From Bubalus kerabau (Eukaryota > Chordata > Mammalia > Artiodactyla > Bovidae), in the NCBI RefSeq assembly GCF_029407905.1, contig NC_073628.1, forward strand, positions 15,343,501 through 15,407,500: a stretch of DNA of 64,000 nt, written 5' to 3'. This document shows positions 29,501 through 39,211 of this stretch, piece after piece. Position numbers and translations under genes: made by a program. Each line of letters opens with the position of its first letter. The first letter of the stretch is position 1. A model generated the notes under the pieces. The model had not been told where the DNA came from, ran no database searches, and saw only the letters and a program-made list of their open reading frames with translations.

Positions 29501-31611
29501 CGTGCATGGGGCTGCATCATCTCTGAGTCACTCGGCAGCAGATCTGCGCTGAGTAACTGGGACCCCTGCCAGAAGCAGCTCCTCCAAGCCTGCAGTGGGA
29601 AGGACGTTTCACCTGTACCCGGTGGGTCCTGCCCTTTCTGCAGGTGGATCTTCAGAAAGGGGGTTCTTGGGGACCTTGGCAGTCTTGGAGCTTCCTGAAT
29701 CTGAGAGCTGCAGATCCTTTCTCATACCTTAAATCCATAAGTTCATGTGAAGTGAAGTGAAAGTTGCTCAGTCAAGACCGACTCTTTGCAACCCCATGGA
29801 GTATACAGCCCATGGAATTCTCTAGGCCAGAATACTGGAGTGGGTAGCCTTTCCCTTCTCCAGGGGATCTTCCCAACCCAGGGACTGAACGCAGATCTCC
29901 CGCATTGCAGGCAGGTTCTTTACCAGCTGAGCCACAAGGGAAGCCCTTCTATATTTAAGTGCTTTCACTTCTGATTGATTCCTAAAATGAGTCTGTCAGG
30001 GCCAGGATGGTCATTTCCTGTTTATAGATGAGGAAACTGAGGCACGAAGAGATAACATGATCATCTGAGGTCACCATGGTAGGTAACAACGTCTGAGGAG
30101 AACCCAGGTTTCTCCTTTCCTAGAGGTTTTTTCCTGCCCTGCACACACTTCGTAGAGAAGGGCAAGGGTCCATGGCCACACTGCACCCCTACCCAACTCC
30201 TTCATGCTACCTCATCTCATCAGAATCAAAGAACAGAATCTGCTTTCAAATACAACTCGCGAGTCTGTTCAAATTTAAACTCAATGATATAGAAAAAAGA
30301 ACCACGGGGCATGAGGCGGTCAAAGGGGGAGTCCCCACAGTGCTCGCTCAGGCCTTAGATCAGGGGCCAGGGTCCTCTCACAGCTTCCCAGTGGGCATGA
30401 GACAAGAACAGCAAATAACAGAGTGACTGCCCTCCTCAGGCCTCTTCACCTCCCTCCTAGCCTATGAGACCAAATACTTTCTACCCCCAACGAGAAGAAT
30501 AAGAATTCAGGGTTCTCCATCCCACAGAAAGCCCAAGGCCCACAATAAAGTGAAAACATTTGCCCCAGAGCAGCCTGTCGCCCCCGATGGCCCAGCTCCT
30601 GGTGCTGGCACACCCGGGAGAAGGCCCCTGGGCACAGTGTGCCACCCTGCTCCCTGCCCTCGAGCCACACAGCCACACTTCCAGGAACGGACGGACTCTG
30701 AGAGAGGAGTGAGGCATCCATCTGGTCAGATCCTGGAATGGGCGTGGGGACTTGAGCAGCAACAGCCCAGCTTTCACTTCCCTTTGGGCTGCCTTCCCCT
30801 GTGTGCTATCGTCAATTCTCATCTCCAAACACTCACAATAGAGCTGCCGGGCAAAGCAAAAATCCCAACGTACAGAGCATTCTTGCTGGCGTCACCAGCT
30901 GATTTATTGGCAACTTTATGCAACTATTTCCTGATTTGATAGTGCAAATTTTTGTCTGCCCACCTCCAAGCACTCCACACTGACCTCTTGAGTGCCTGAC
31001 TGGGGGAGCCACAGGTCCTAAGGGTATCTTTCTGTTCCTGTCACAGTTATGGCTACAATGACATTGTCACCTTCCCGGCTGGCTCCACAAACATTGATGT
31101 GAAACAGCGGAGTCCGCCGGGAGTTCAGAACGATGGCAACTACCTGGCCTTGAAGACCACAGATGGCGAGTACCTGCTCAATGGAAACAATGCCATCTTT
31201 CCCACAGAACAGTACATCCTGCTGAACGGGACTGTCCTCAGGTACAGCGGTGCCTTCACCTCCCTGGAGCGGCTGCAGAGCTTCCAGTCCCTTCCCGAGC
31301 CACTGACCTTACAGCTCCTGAAGGTCCATGGGGATCCCCTCAAGGTCAAATATACCTTCTTTGTCCCTGACGATATGAACTCCAGCAAACAGAGCAGCAG
31401 AGAGAGGACAACCACCAATGTCATTCAGGCCCTGCTCAACACGCAGTGGGTGCTGGGGGACTGGTCTGAATGTTCTCACAGCTGCGGGGCCGGCTGGCAG
31501 CGGCGGACGGTGCAGTGCCGTGACCCCAGCGGCCAGACCTCTGCCGCCTGTGATGAGGCTCTGAAGCCTGAGGATACCAAGCTCTGCAGAAGCCTGCCCT
31601 GCTTCTCGTGA
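13806..31611 (+). CDS. ADAMTS8: ADAMTS8, secreted metalloprotease (whole gene, 9 exons)
   Basis: Secreted, zinc-dependent extracellular-matrix protease of the ADAMTS1/4/5/8/15 group. The family cleaves proteoglycans such as aggrecan, and ADAMTS8 (METH-2) is described as anti-angiogenic. Joining nine exons with GT-AG borders gives 898 residues; human ADAMTS8 is about 889. Domain order: signal peptide (1-25), prodomain with RTKR furin site (221-224), metalloprotease (225 to about 433) with HELGHVLGMPHD zinc site (374-385) and Met-turn (about 402-405), disintegrin-like (about 434-525), TSP1 repeat (about 537-592), Cys-rich (about 595-705), spacer (about 706-840), final TSP1 repeat (845-896). Only one C-terminal TSP1 repeat follows the spacer, as in ADAMTS8. 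Paralogue confusion with ADAMTS1 or ADAMTS15 is unlikely because the signal-peptide, prodomain and spacer wording match ADAMTS8. Confidence 0.96.
18360..18563 (+). repeat. MIR SINE in intron 1
   Basis: Shows the ordered MIR core: 'gacttgagtaagttaccc', 'tctgaacctcaatttcttca' and 'gggcctgacacatagcagatgctcagcaaa'. The copy is old and diverged. Confidence 0.75.
20128..20300 (+). repeat. MIR SINE in intron 1
   Basis: 'tatagacctcagaggcagac', then 'gctgtagacaaggtatttgact', then 'gagaaatgaggatgactgcc' follow MIR order. Diverged copy. Confidence 0.65.
20687..20810 (+). repeat. MIR SINE fragment in intron 1
   Basis: 'agctttgaagccaggccttcagggttc', then 'ctctggacctcaggccacttactcagcc' and 'ggaagggaaataatgcca' resemble the first two thirds of MIR. 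It ends about 120 bp before exon 2. Confidence 0.6.
20935..21174 (+). CDS. ADAMTS8: ADAMTS8 exon 2: metalloprotease
   Basis: 80 codons (residues 252-331), phase 0 on both sides, running from NHILMLMSMAARIYKHPSIG to DTAILLTRE. The acceptor is CTCGCCTCAG and the donor GAG|GTTGAG. The last codon is GAG (Glu), where I recall Gln in human. The alternative of extending the exon is excluded because exon 3 joins correctly only from this donor. Encodes the N-terminal half of the catalytic domain before the zinc site. Confidence 0.95.
21175..21973 (+). other. ADAMTS8: ADAMTS8 intron 2
   Basis: A 799-bp intron with donor GTTGAG, which is a weaker match because of T at +3, and acceptor TCCTGAGCAG. No repeat of note was recognised. 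Confidence 0.85.
21974..22109 (+). CDS. ADAMTS8: ADAMTS8 exon 3: metalloprotease, first zinc ligand
   Basis: Residues 332-376 plus the first base of codon 377. Contains NLCGQEGRCDTLGVANVGTI, then TLAHELG, so the first zinc-binding His (374) and catalytic Glu (375) are here. The rest of the HExxHxxGxxHD motif is in exon 4. The donor is CTCG|GTAAGA in phase 1. Confidence 0.95.
22110..22610 (+). other. ADAMTS8: ADAMTS8 intron 3
   Basis: A 501-bp intron, donor GTAAGA, acceptor TCGTCCTCCCCAG. I see no repeat or extra exon in it. Confidence 0.85.
22611..22778 (+). CDS. ADAMTS8: ADAMTS8 exon 4: zinc site and Met-turn
   Basis: Completes codon 377 and encodes residues 378-432 plus one base of 433. 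It contains GHVLGMPHDDSK (His378 and His384 are zinc ligands) and the Met-turn in HHMMAPLYV. It ends LDRGY|G at donor TACG|GTAGGT. The last 18 bases of the exon (22761-22778) are also the first part of a tandem repeat that continues into the intron, so the true donor is followed by four near-identical copies. I chose the first donor because it joins in frame to exon 5 and gives the human-like junction GDCLLD. Confidence 0.9.
22761..23067 (+). repeat. Minisatellite (5 x about 60 bp) duplicating exon 4 end and splice donor
   Basis: Five tandem units start at 22761, 22821, 22882, 22951 and 23012, with lengths of about 60, 61, 69, 61 and 56 bp. Each begins with a copy of the terminal 18 bases of exon 4 and contains CGGGTACGGTAGGT, that is the exon end plus a strong donor. 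They continue with a CCCGCTTCTCC pyrimidine stretch and a GGCGGGCACC-type GC-rich segment. The third unit has an extra GCGCAACGG-like insertion. Copies differ at only a few positions, which suggests recent expansion and likely length polymorphism. Confidence 0.95.
22779..23790 (+). other. ADAMTS8: ADAMTS8 intron 4
   Basis: A 1,012-bp intron that begins inside the minisatellite and ends in acceptor TTCATTCCTCAG. The remainder (about 23070-23790) is AT-richer and carries no recognisable exon. Confidence 0.85.
23791..24092 (+). CDS. ADAMTS8: ADAMTS8 exon 5: disintegrin-like domain
   Basis: Completes codon 433 and encodes residues 434-533. It starts GDCLLDAP and carries the disintegrin-like signature DLDQQCKQIFG, CAQLWCR, CHTRNASLPWADGTPCG and WEGSCLPEEEVEKPE. 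NSS and NAS are possible N-glycosylation sites. The donor is CCCGAG|GTGAGG in phase 0. This domain links protease to the first TSP1 repeat and, by family knowledge, helps substrate binding rather than integrin binding. Confidence 0.95.
24093..26013 (+). other. ADAMTS8: ADAMTS8 intron 5
   Basis: A 1.9-kb intron, donor GTGAGG, acceptor GTGTGTTGCAG. An AT-rich tract at about 25140-25400 resembles an old L1M 3' tail. Nothing else was recognised. Confidence 0.85.
25140..25400 (+). repeat. Old L1M 3'-end-like segment
   Basis: 'gtagtggtatatctttaagtg' and the following 'cacatttttcctatttttca...tataggatcacgtatgactt' resemble the 3' UTR of ancient L1M elements. Diverged, so the identification is tentative. 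Confidence 0.35.
26014..26197 (+). CDS. ADAMTS8: ADAMTS8 exon 6: first TSP1 repeat
   Basis: Residues 534-594 plus one base. It contains the diagnostic WAPWGPWGACSRTCGGG (tryptophan ladder plus CSRTCG), then YRECTNPEPQNGGKYC and CHTEECPPD. The CSRTCGGG type core is the heparin/CD36-related segment of thrombospondin type 1 repeats and is linked in the literature to anti-angiogenic activity. The donor is GACG|GTAATG in phase 1. Confidence 0.95.
26760..26935 (-). repeat. L1-type LINE 3'-end fragment (antisense)
   Basis: Starts with a T run (26761-26774) and continues 'aattggaggatagttgctttacaatgttgtg', the reverse complement of the L1 3' end seen at 382 and 61490. Confidence 0.6.
27808..28075 (+). 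repeat. Bov-A2 SINE (dimer)
   Basis: Two Bov-A units, each with GAGAAGGCAATGGCAxCCC-type head and GTCCATGGGGTCGC / GTCTATGGGGTCAC core, are joined by the CTTTCACTTTTCACTTTCA linker. It ends ACTTAGCAACAACA. Ruminant-specific. Confidence 0.92.
28349..28567 (-). repeat. Bov-tA SINE (antisense)
   Basis: The complement reads through the tRNA-like head ('actgagccacgag' end) and the Bov-A tail (GTCCGACTCTTGC, 'caaccccatgg'). Intact apart from point changes. Confidence 0.88.
28832..29004 (+). CDS. ADAMTS8: ADAMTS8 exon 7: Cys-rich domain, part 1
   Basis: Completes codon 595 and encodes residues 596-652: KSFREQQCEKFNAYNYTD, then WVPKYAGVSPRDRCKLFC and FEDK. NYTD offers an N-glycosylation sequon. The acceptor is CGTTTTAG|GG and the donor AAG|GTGAGG. 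The segment VSPRDRCKLFCLARG is the classic start of the ADAMTS Cys-rich domain. Confidence 0.95.
29005..29119 (+). other. ADAMTS8: ADAMTS8 intron 7
   Basis: A short intron of 115 bp, donor GTGAGG, acceptor CCTTTCTGCAG. No stop-free frame shift is needed to join the flanking exons. Confidence 0.9.
29120..29295 (+). CDS. ADAMTS8: ADAMTS8 exon 8: Cys-rich domain, part 2
   Basis: Residues 653-710 plus two bases: VIDGTLCGPDTLAICVRGQC, VKAGCDHVLDSPKKLDKCG, VCGGKGDSCRKVSGSFSPS. The regularly spaced cysteines and the CGVCGG block are diagnostic for the family. The donor is CCAG|GTGGGT in phase 2. Confidence 0.95.
29748..29945 (-). repeat. Bov-tA SINE (antisense)
   Basis: Complement of the Bov-tA tail ('gttgctcagtcaagaccgac') followed by the tRNA-like head ('ctcccgcattgcaggcagg', 'agctgagccacaagggaagccc'). 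Confidence 0.88.
30004..30090 (+). repeat. MIR/L2-like core fragment
   Basis: 'ttatagatgaggaaactgaggcacgaagagataacatgatca...gaggtcaccatggtagg' matches a motif common in old mammalian SINE/LINE cores. Which family is unclear. Confidence 0.5.
31047..31611 (+). CDS. ADAMTS8: ADAMTS8 exon 9: spacer and C-terminal TSP1 repeat
   Basis: Completes codon 711 and encodes residues 712-898, ending in TGA (31609-31611). The spacer runs from YGYNDIVTFPAGSTNIDVKQ through NYLALKTTDGEYLLNG to KYTFFVPDD. NGT at 'LLNGTVLRY' is a possible N-glycan. It is followed by one TSP1 repeat, WVLGDWSECSHSCGAGWQRR (845-864) to CRSLPCFS. The stop occurs right after the last cysteine pair, as in ADAMTS8. In family terms, spacer and TSP1 repeat mediate matrix and heparan-sulfate binding. 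Confidence 0.96.
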
Positions 31612-32075
31612 TCCAGAGGGGGTGGCTTCTGCTCATGGACTCGGGGTGTGGGGTGCAAACAAGGTCGCACTATGGTGACCCCACATCTGGAGGTGGTATT
31701 GCCAGCCTACCCAGGCCTTACACTGCCATGGCCCTCAAGCTGGGCATGAATCTACAAGCAGAGGAGAGGAAAAGAGACAGACCGCAGATGCTGTGGGGTG
31801 GACCCTCCTTGGTTCAAGTAGAGGGCGTAAGGTAAAAGGGACACAAACAGAAGATTCGTTCAGCCTGTTTGAAAAGGAGTAGCAGAGTTAAATGAAAAAA
31901 ACTATTTTCTACTTGGTTCCCTTGATAAATAATCTACCTCAGTGAGGAAAATATTAGTCACAGAGAGACGGGGAATTGGGGTAATGGTGAGCATCACGGC
32001 AAGCCCCATATTTGCACCCTGAGGCGTCTTCAGAGATGACCGGGACTATCTTCAGCATTAAACCCATCGGCTGGA
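31612..32075 (+). other. ADAMTS8: Predicted ADAMTS8 3' UTR (3' end uncertain)
   Basis: No canonical AATAAA was found within the first 500 bp after the stop. Variant polyadenylation signals are ATTAAA at 32057-32062 and another at 32432-32437, the latter inside an old MER5-like repeat. I end the UTR just after the first, but a longer UTR is possible. Confidence 0.3.
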
Positions 32076-32397
32076 GGGCTGCGAGCCCGGGACTGTGAAG
32101 AGCCCCGTGTTCTCAGGCTCCCACCTGCAGGGGTGGATCCACTTCAAGTATTTATGCAAATGTGTCTCTGAACTAAAGTGTGCTCTTGTGCCAATGCAGT
32201 GGTCTGACCTGGCTCTGTACTTCTCTGGAAGGGCAGGGGACCCGGGGCCCCAGGACAGAGGCTGAAACTAGGTCAGCTCACCTTGAGCACACCCGTAGAA
32301 GCTGGCACCTTGCCTGCATCTCTGAGACCTCCCTCTGAGTGTTCTTATCTGCCGAGTCCAGCCAGTTGAGGCAAGGCTGTATCTGCATACTCCAGAC

Positions 32398-32581
32398 TGG
32401 AGGTTCTCCAACTTCAGTGGGCATTAGGGTCATTAAAGTCCTACTTGAAACGCAGATGGCAGGGCCCAACCCCAAGGGTTTCTGAGTCAGTGTCAGGGAC
32501 TGCAAATCTGCGTTTCTAACAAGTTCCCAGATGACGTGGAGGCTGCTAGTTTGGGGACCCTGCTTTGAGAAGCCCTGCTCT
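32398..32581 (+). repeat. MER5A-type hAT DNA transposon
   Basis: 'ggaggttctccaacttcagtgggcatt', 'gcagatggcagggcccaacccc', 'gcgtttctaacaagttcccagatga' and the terminal 'gaccctgctttgagaagccctg' match MER5A order with imperfect terminal inverted ends. A nonautonomous, long-dead element. Confidence 0.8.
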
Positions 32582-32599
32582 AGTGGAAACTTCCAGCTC

Positions 32600-35500
32600 T
32601 GGGGTAACAAAGGTTTGGCGATGCCCCCAGGTTGCTTATTCTTGGGAAATCCTTTCCCATTCCATTCTGCATGTGTCCTCATCCTCATATTTACATACCG
32701 ACCAGCCGGAGAAACAAGATTCTCTTAGCATCTGAGGAATGCCACACCTGTTTCTAAGGACCATCATCCCAGTGACCTCAGCTCCTTCTCTCCACGTTGA
32801 GTTCAGCCCCAACTCACAACTCTTTTGACTACACAAACTGCAGCTGTCCCCATCAGCGCTGTTACACAGAATGACCTCCCCACCAGCACCTGAAACCTGC
32901 CCGAGAACCCCCCTAATCCCACCTTACTCCAGGTCCCCTCATCTCTGCCTGGCTCTGAGCAAGCCCCCAGCTCGTCTTCCATGTGGTCTGGTGTACAAGG
33001 AGCTTAGGCCCGGGTCACAGTGGATGGAAAGGAACAGACGACATCAAGAGACGACACTCTAATGAAGATGGGAGAAGTCTGAATGAGGATCTTCCTTTTT
33101 CTATCCCCTTTGACCCCTTGGTCCTTCCCTTTAGCTATCTCCTGAGACCCCTTCTAATGAAAAGTGGGCTCAGCAGAGAGGATGCTGCACGGAGCCTGTG
33201 TGAGAGGAAAGGTGCCCCTGGGAGGATTTAGTTGTGGGGCGCAGGCAGGCAGATGGGATTCGGCTCCAACCCCGCCTCCGAGGGTTGTCTTGACGTGGTG
33301 CGAACTCCATGTGGCAGTCATGGACGCCACTGACCACTTTTCCCTGACTGCCATGTCCTTGGTGAGTGGGAGGCCGGGCTTGCCTCAGCATAAACAAGCA
33401 CACACAGGCATGTTGATGATGACCAGAAGTGCCGTATTTGTCCTTGTTGCGCACCAGCTTTGTTGAGGTGGACCGTGTATTTCTGCAATTCTTTGTCTCT
33501 TTCCGTTCTCTTTCTCCCCCAAATAATCAAGGCCAAGTGTGTCCACAGTAACTGCCCACACGTGCCCAGCTGTGCCTTCCCTACAGCCTGCATCATTACC
33601 AGGCACAGAGTCTGCCTGGCACTCAGCTGGCAGCAGAGCTGCTGGTGCGCAGAGCAGAATAATATCCTGCTTGGCTCCTCCTTGCTGTGTGGGCTCAGCG
33701 AGGCTCACAGAAGACAGGCTTGTTTGTGTCTGGAAACTCAGCAGCTGCAGCTCAGGGACTCTGAAAACAGATCTGCAGGAGAGACCAGGCTGTTGCTCCC
33801 CCAGCCCACCACGACCACCCTTGTTGCCCAGAGGAGGGAAGACTGACTTTCCTCTGCTGACAGCTTGCACCCTCAGCAGTGGTTCCTCACCGAAGTGGCA
33901 CCGGTGCCTCCCCTGAAACTCCGTGAGGCCCTGACTTGACAGGTAACTTGGTCATTCCTCTGGGCCCTCCAAGCTCCTGGCAGAAATATTTCAAAGGTGG
34001 TCCATTAGCCTCAAAGTTTATTTCCAACCTTCCATCCTTGAGATAAGTGAGTCCTTGTCTGGGGTTATTCTCTCCCCTTCATTCCCCTGTAGCTGACCAG
34101 AGGGTTTGTGAATTCACAGAAGTATGCTATGTCACTGTCCCCAGCCAGCTTTGGTCAACCACCCCTCTCTCCCAGGGTGAGGGGCTCATTTTCCCGCCAG
34201 CTCCACGTGGTGCTTTCCGAAGACATCCGCCAGGTGTTACATCCTTCGTTTCGGGGCTTTTTAACCAAGTTTGCCCTTTTACTGAAGACTGTTCCCCCTT
34301 TGCATCCAAACGTTTGTTCTTCTTGCTTTCCTCTGGGCCCCTCTTCATTTTTACCATGCCTTCCCTCCACCAAAAAGAAAAAAATGACAGGAACAATAGG
34401 AAAGTCCTTCAGAGTATGTTGTCTTCTGCTTTGTCGTGTGATCTCCATGTGGTCCAGGAAAACCGAGTGGCTTTGTCACAGCTGTGTTCTCAGATCTGCA
34501 AAGTAAGCTGGTGCCTCTGCATACGGCCCAAGAACCCCATGTCCGAGTCTCCCCTGGTCTCATGGAAAGGGGCTCCGGAGCCCCAGCGATATCTGCTGTG
34601 TGGGCTCTGCCTCAGATCCCCAAACCCCTCAGGAGGCAGCCACCTCCCTTGACTATTTGGGAATTAGGACCGGTTTGATTACAAGAGTGAATACAAAGTG
34701 GAATTTACCAAAGAGAATCAGGTGCAGTGGTATCCTTGGAATTCGAGATTTCTCCTGACACAGCTGCATCACTGCCTTTTGCCTCTTGGGTGAGTTGAAG
34801 CTAAATTATTAAATACTCAGCCAAAGTCAAAGACAAGACACCATGAGCATGATGAAGGCCGCGAGGACAGAGTTCTAGGCAAGAATGCATCCACGCCCCG
34901 ACCCCTGTCCGCCTCCACCCTCTCCCAGTGCAGAGTGGAGAGACCTGTATCCACAGCAGTATCCTCCACCCCTCACTCCACCGGGGGACTGGATCCTCAG
35001 CCACCCCAAGGCCCGGAGCAGGCTTCCGTGTGTCCTGGGAGGAAGGAGGGGAGGGCACAGAGGCAGCACCACTCTGCCCTGTAGAAATGCAAACCAGGGT
35101 TGGCCCACCTGTGGGGGCTGTGACTGCAGGACAGCATGTCCCTGAGAAAGGTCCCTACTAGCACGGCACGTTTCCCCACCCCATCCCGCTCCTCTGGCTG
35201 AGCTTGTAGCTTCAAGAAAACTGCCCATGGAATGTGAGAAGGAACAAGGGCACCAACCTAAGTTGATGTTTTTGCTGGCTCAATCTAGTTGATCCATGGA
35301 GACATACTGTGGTCAGATCGACCTTACATAAGAAACACTTTCAAACAAAACAACGTGAAACGCGAGGGGAGCGAGAGGTTGACAGCGCTGAGCAAGCAGG
35401 GCGGTTGGGCTGTGCCCCTGCCTAGAGGGCACCTCATGAGCCCCTCTCAGGCACCTGTCTGCCTTCTAGTTCAGTAATTCCCCACAGCCGGGCCAGGCTT

Positions 35501-37490
35501 ATAAAACAGGAGCACCCTGTGAGAGCTCAGTTCCTGCTTCTTCACAGGGGGACCTCTCTGATAGCCCACTGGAAAGGCAGTGGGCCTTCCCGGCTGAAAA
35601 CTGAGTGTCCACCAACCCACAACCCAAAACTAGACCCTGCTCAAGTACTGGGAAGAAAAGATGAGACCCAAAGCCCAGTGGATCCTGAGCTGAGATGCTA
35701 GAGCTGGGAGAAAAGTCCTCAGATGCACCTGTCTCTTTAGGACACATGTTCCCTCAGGCCTAGGCCTCAGCAACGAGAGACAGGAACGTTCCAGCTGACT
35801 TTCCACCTCCACCAGCTGCCCAGCCCATCCCTGGCAGACGCACAGATGCCCCCAGGAAAGGAGAGAGAAGAGGAGTCTTCCCCAGCCCTCGCTGTTCCTC
35901 ATTCCAAACATTCTGTGAGTCCCAGCACACTGGAAGAGTGTGTCCTCAGCCAAGCACAGCTCCCTGTTTCTAAGAAAGGGAAGAAAAAATAGTTGAAAGG
36001 GTTTTTGGACCATGGAGAGCTTAAGTTTCTGGTAACATAAATGAATCAGACACAGGTAAAAGAATTTTCTCCAGAAGTAAAGAAAGATGCTGTGAGTTCC
36101 TCTTATTGGACCAGAGAGTGGGGAAAAGATAGCTGAGAAGGGAGAGGCACCCAAAGCTGAAAGGAGGAGAAAACCACTGTGAATGGTAGATCAAAGAGAG
36201 GGTCTGGTGATGACAAAGGTCAGCGTGGACCTCCCAAGGCCACATCCTGAACTTGCTTATTACTCAACTTCTTCACCTCTAAAGTTATAGATTTAAATAT
36301 CGTGTCCACCAACCACGACTTTCAATCCTTCCAGACCTTTCATGCTCCCTCAATACTTATTCTAGGGACCCCAGGTCCTTACCACCCACCATACCCACAT
36401 CCCCATCTTTATTTCTCCTCCATCTCTACTTCTTTCCCTGTGCACATGGAGTCCATGTTCCAGCACTGCAAGCTCCATCTTGCCAACATTCTTGTCTTCC
36501 TTGCCCCACTGACTGACTGGGGCCCCACAGCAGAGCCCACGGAGACCGCTGCACCCTCTGCCCCAGGCTTACCATCATGGTGTTGTCTCTGAGAACTAGG
36601 GTCCATGCCACTGAACTCAAGGGGCCACCATGAAGTTAGCACGTTCAGTGGAAGCTCTGACCAGCCACCCAAGCAGGCCTCCCTCATTAGTTCTATCGCT
36701 GATCCTGTATAAAATTACCTTCCACTTTCTTCACTCTCCTGATGAGTTCCTGATCCCACCATGAGTGGAAGACCTCACCTCTCCCAACTCAGCAGAACTC
36801 AACCCTACATCACCCATGATTTGAGGAGAAAGGAGACACAGTCTCACTGCTGACCAGTCAGGCTACAGACCTCAAGCTAGAGGAACACCCTGATTTTATC
36901 TTATTTTAGAACCGAGAAGCATATTCCAGTAACTCTCAAGTATATAGTAGACAGGGTATTTGGGACCTTATTAAACTAATCTCCCAGGTCCTCCGGGCAT
37001 AGCGCATAGGCTTCCAGGACTCCCCACCCCGTCATCCTTGCCTGCCCCTCTTTCTCCTACCACCCACCCAGAGTCCTGCCTTTCCTTGTGCTTGCTCCCT
37101 GGCATGATTTATCACTTAGTCCACACTGTCTGCTGTCGCTGCTGCATGGACCTGGACCTTCAGATCTCAGGGTGGATGAGGGGAAGCTAGACAAGCCCTC
37201 GTGGGGACACAATCAGGACAACAGTGCCAGAGGCCTCCCCACACTTGCCCGTCTCTGGGGCGCTGTGATGCTGGAAGAATGTGTGCTTCTGCTCCATCTG
37301 GAGTTATGTTACCAAAGATCCCTCTATTTTTCTAGTCCCCAGATGTGCTAGATCTCAGAAAATGGATGGAATTTTTAAAAACAAAAAACCCTGCCCACAA
37401 GAGAATGAAAGTCATTATACAAGAAATCACAATATCTTGCCACCGGTCTTAAGGTCTGACCCATAGCTCTACTTAGTCTTTTAAAACTAT
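32600..37490. other. Intergenic, downstream of ADAMTS8
   Basis: About 4.9 kb without a supported gene or a clear young repeat. Open frames up to about 200 codons (for example 34047-34652) have no domain, start context or splice partner that I recognise. Unannotated noncoding transcripts cannot be excluded. Confidence 0.45.
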
Positions 37491-38400
37491 CGTCTTTTCC
37501 TGCTTCTGTTACACATTGAGCTATTTTCTCCAGGTAGAATCAGTTCCTTGCAGACACCACAGCCCTCTCCATTCTCAGGTCCTCAGTCCACATCTATTCT
37601 TCCCTCTTCCTGAAATGACCTTGCTCCTTGCTTTTTCTACTCCCCCAACTTTAGCAGTGCCCTCAGTTCAGTTCAGTTCAGTCGCTCAGTCGTGTCCGAC
37701 TCCTTGTGACCCCATGAATTGCAGCATGCCAGGCCTCCCTGTCCATCACCAACTCCCGGAGTTCACCCAAACCCATGTCCATCAAGTTCATGATGCCATC
37801 CAGCCATCTTATCCTCTGTCATCCCCTTTTCCTCCTGCCCCCAATCCCTCCCAGCATCAGAATCTTTTCTAATGAGTCTTATTCATAAATTCCCAGATTC
37901 AAGGTCACTTAGTCAAAGAAGCCCTCCAGTTAGGTGCAACACCCCACGGCCTCATGTACTTTGCTTTTCAGACACTAAGCTGGACCACAGACCCTGTGAG
38001 GCCAGGACCACACCCTGAGTTCACTGCATCACTGGCGTCTGCTGCCTGTCGTGCAGCAGGCTCTTAATAAATAAGAAAACAAATGATTGAGTTATTTCTG
38101 TCTTACAATGTGTTTACAGCTCCCCACATCCCTCTGTTCCTTCCACTCTCCTAATCCGCTACCAAGTCGCTCTCCCCACAGCCCCCCACAGGACTGCTCG
38201 CGAGGCCAACAATGACCTTGCTCAGTCCCACAGACGTTCCTCTCTCCTGCCGCCTGAGTCCTCGCCTCCTTTGTGGTTCCTGTCCTCCAGTCACTCCTAA
38301 CTCGTGGAGACCCTCAGGGTCCTACCCATGCTTCCTGGGGTTTCTCATATACTCTTATGCTCATGGTTTTTTCCAACATGCAGATCATTCCCAAATTCAA
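37491..38400 (-). repeat. L2-like LINE relic (antisense), interrupted by BovB
   Basis: 'ttcctgaaatgaccttgctcc', 'gaagccctccagttagg', 'gaggccaggaccacacc' and 'gcaggctcttaataaataa' are typical of antisense L2 ends. 'ggccaacaatgaccttgctcag' continues in similar style. The BovB piece at 37664-37880 lies inside it. Old and diverged. Confidence 0.5.
37664..37880 (-). mobile_element. BovB LINE 3'-end fragment (antisense)
   Basis: Begins with the terminal CAGTTCAGTTCAGTTCAGTC repeat and GTCCGACTCCTTGTGACCCC, then runs about 200 bp into the C-terminal coding part ('ccagcatcagaatcttttc'). A short, relatively young-looking copy. Confidence 0.88.
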
Positions 38401-38404
38401 ATCC

Positions 38405-38955
38405 TGAGACTGTGTCGGGGTCCCCAAGGTCACCTCATCATCAGAGATTCGCTGGAATGCACAACACTCAGTGCAAGTTGTGTTTACAGCTAAGATTTAT
38501 TACAGAGACACAGGGAGGATAGTGGCCGAATCGTAAGGACAGAGATACAGGTGGGTCCAGAGGAGTCACCGTAAGGCTTCCCTGTGTTCACTCCCCCCAC
38601 CTATGAGGGGTCACACGGAGCTCACTCTTCCCCAAATACATGCCTGTGAGGTGTCAGCCCAGGGAAGCCCAGCAGGGACTCAGAGCTCAGGGCTCACCCT
38701 GGGGGCTGCTCACATAGGTACCCTCTGCCTCATACACCAACATTCCAGACTCCCAGAAGGAGAGCAGGTGTTCAGCATAAACCACATGGTCTGCACAAAC
38801 AGTCCAGGCACCGAAAACCAGACTTATCAGTTAACTGGTGATGTTGACAGTTTGAGAGCCAAGTTCCCAGATGCCAGCCAAGGGCCAGCCTTGTGACAGG
38901 CCTCTCTAGGGACAGTGGCCTGTGCCTGATGTGTCCCTTCCTTTCTGCACAGGCT
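38405..38955 (-). repeat. Ancient solo LTR (antisense)
   Basis: Runs from TGTGTCGGGGTCCCCAAGGT through an inverted poly-A signal ('gatttattac') to 'cttgtgacaggcctctctagg' and 'cctttctgcacagg'. 'gttcagcataaaccacatgg' and 'gatgccagccaagggccagcc' are strongly reminiscent of an old mammalian ERV LTR (MER21-like, by memory). No internal sequence is adjacent. It sits inside L2-like sequence. Confidence 0.55.
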
Positions 38956-39211
38956 GGATCACTCTCCTGAACCATGGGTCTGTATGTTTACAGCTCCCCA
39001 CCAGACTCAGTGCCTCAAACTCACCCTCTCCCAGCTGCTGTGCCTGTTACCTGTCTTCTGTTCCCCTCCTGCTCCTCACCCATCCTGTGCACCAGCTCCC
39101 ACATGAACCATATAGCTCTAATCCTCCTGCTGCTCAGGACCCCCAAACCTAAGTCAGCATCCACCATGCATCCCACCCCTCCCATCTGATTCTCACATTA
39201 TTCATAGTTTT

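Larger units (their letters stand above)
29296..31046 (+). other. ADAMTS8: ADAMTS8 intron 8
   Basis: A 1.75-kb intron, donor GTGGGT, acceptor TTCCTGTCACAG. It contains an antisense Bov-tA SINE (29748-29945) and an L2/MIR-like scrap at about 30004-30090. The rest shows no feature. Confidence 0.85.

Noticed and set aside
34047..34652. A 201-codon open frame downstream of ADAMTS8
   Set aside because: No recognisable domain, no promoter or exon signals and no homolog known to me. Likely chance.
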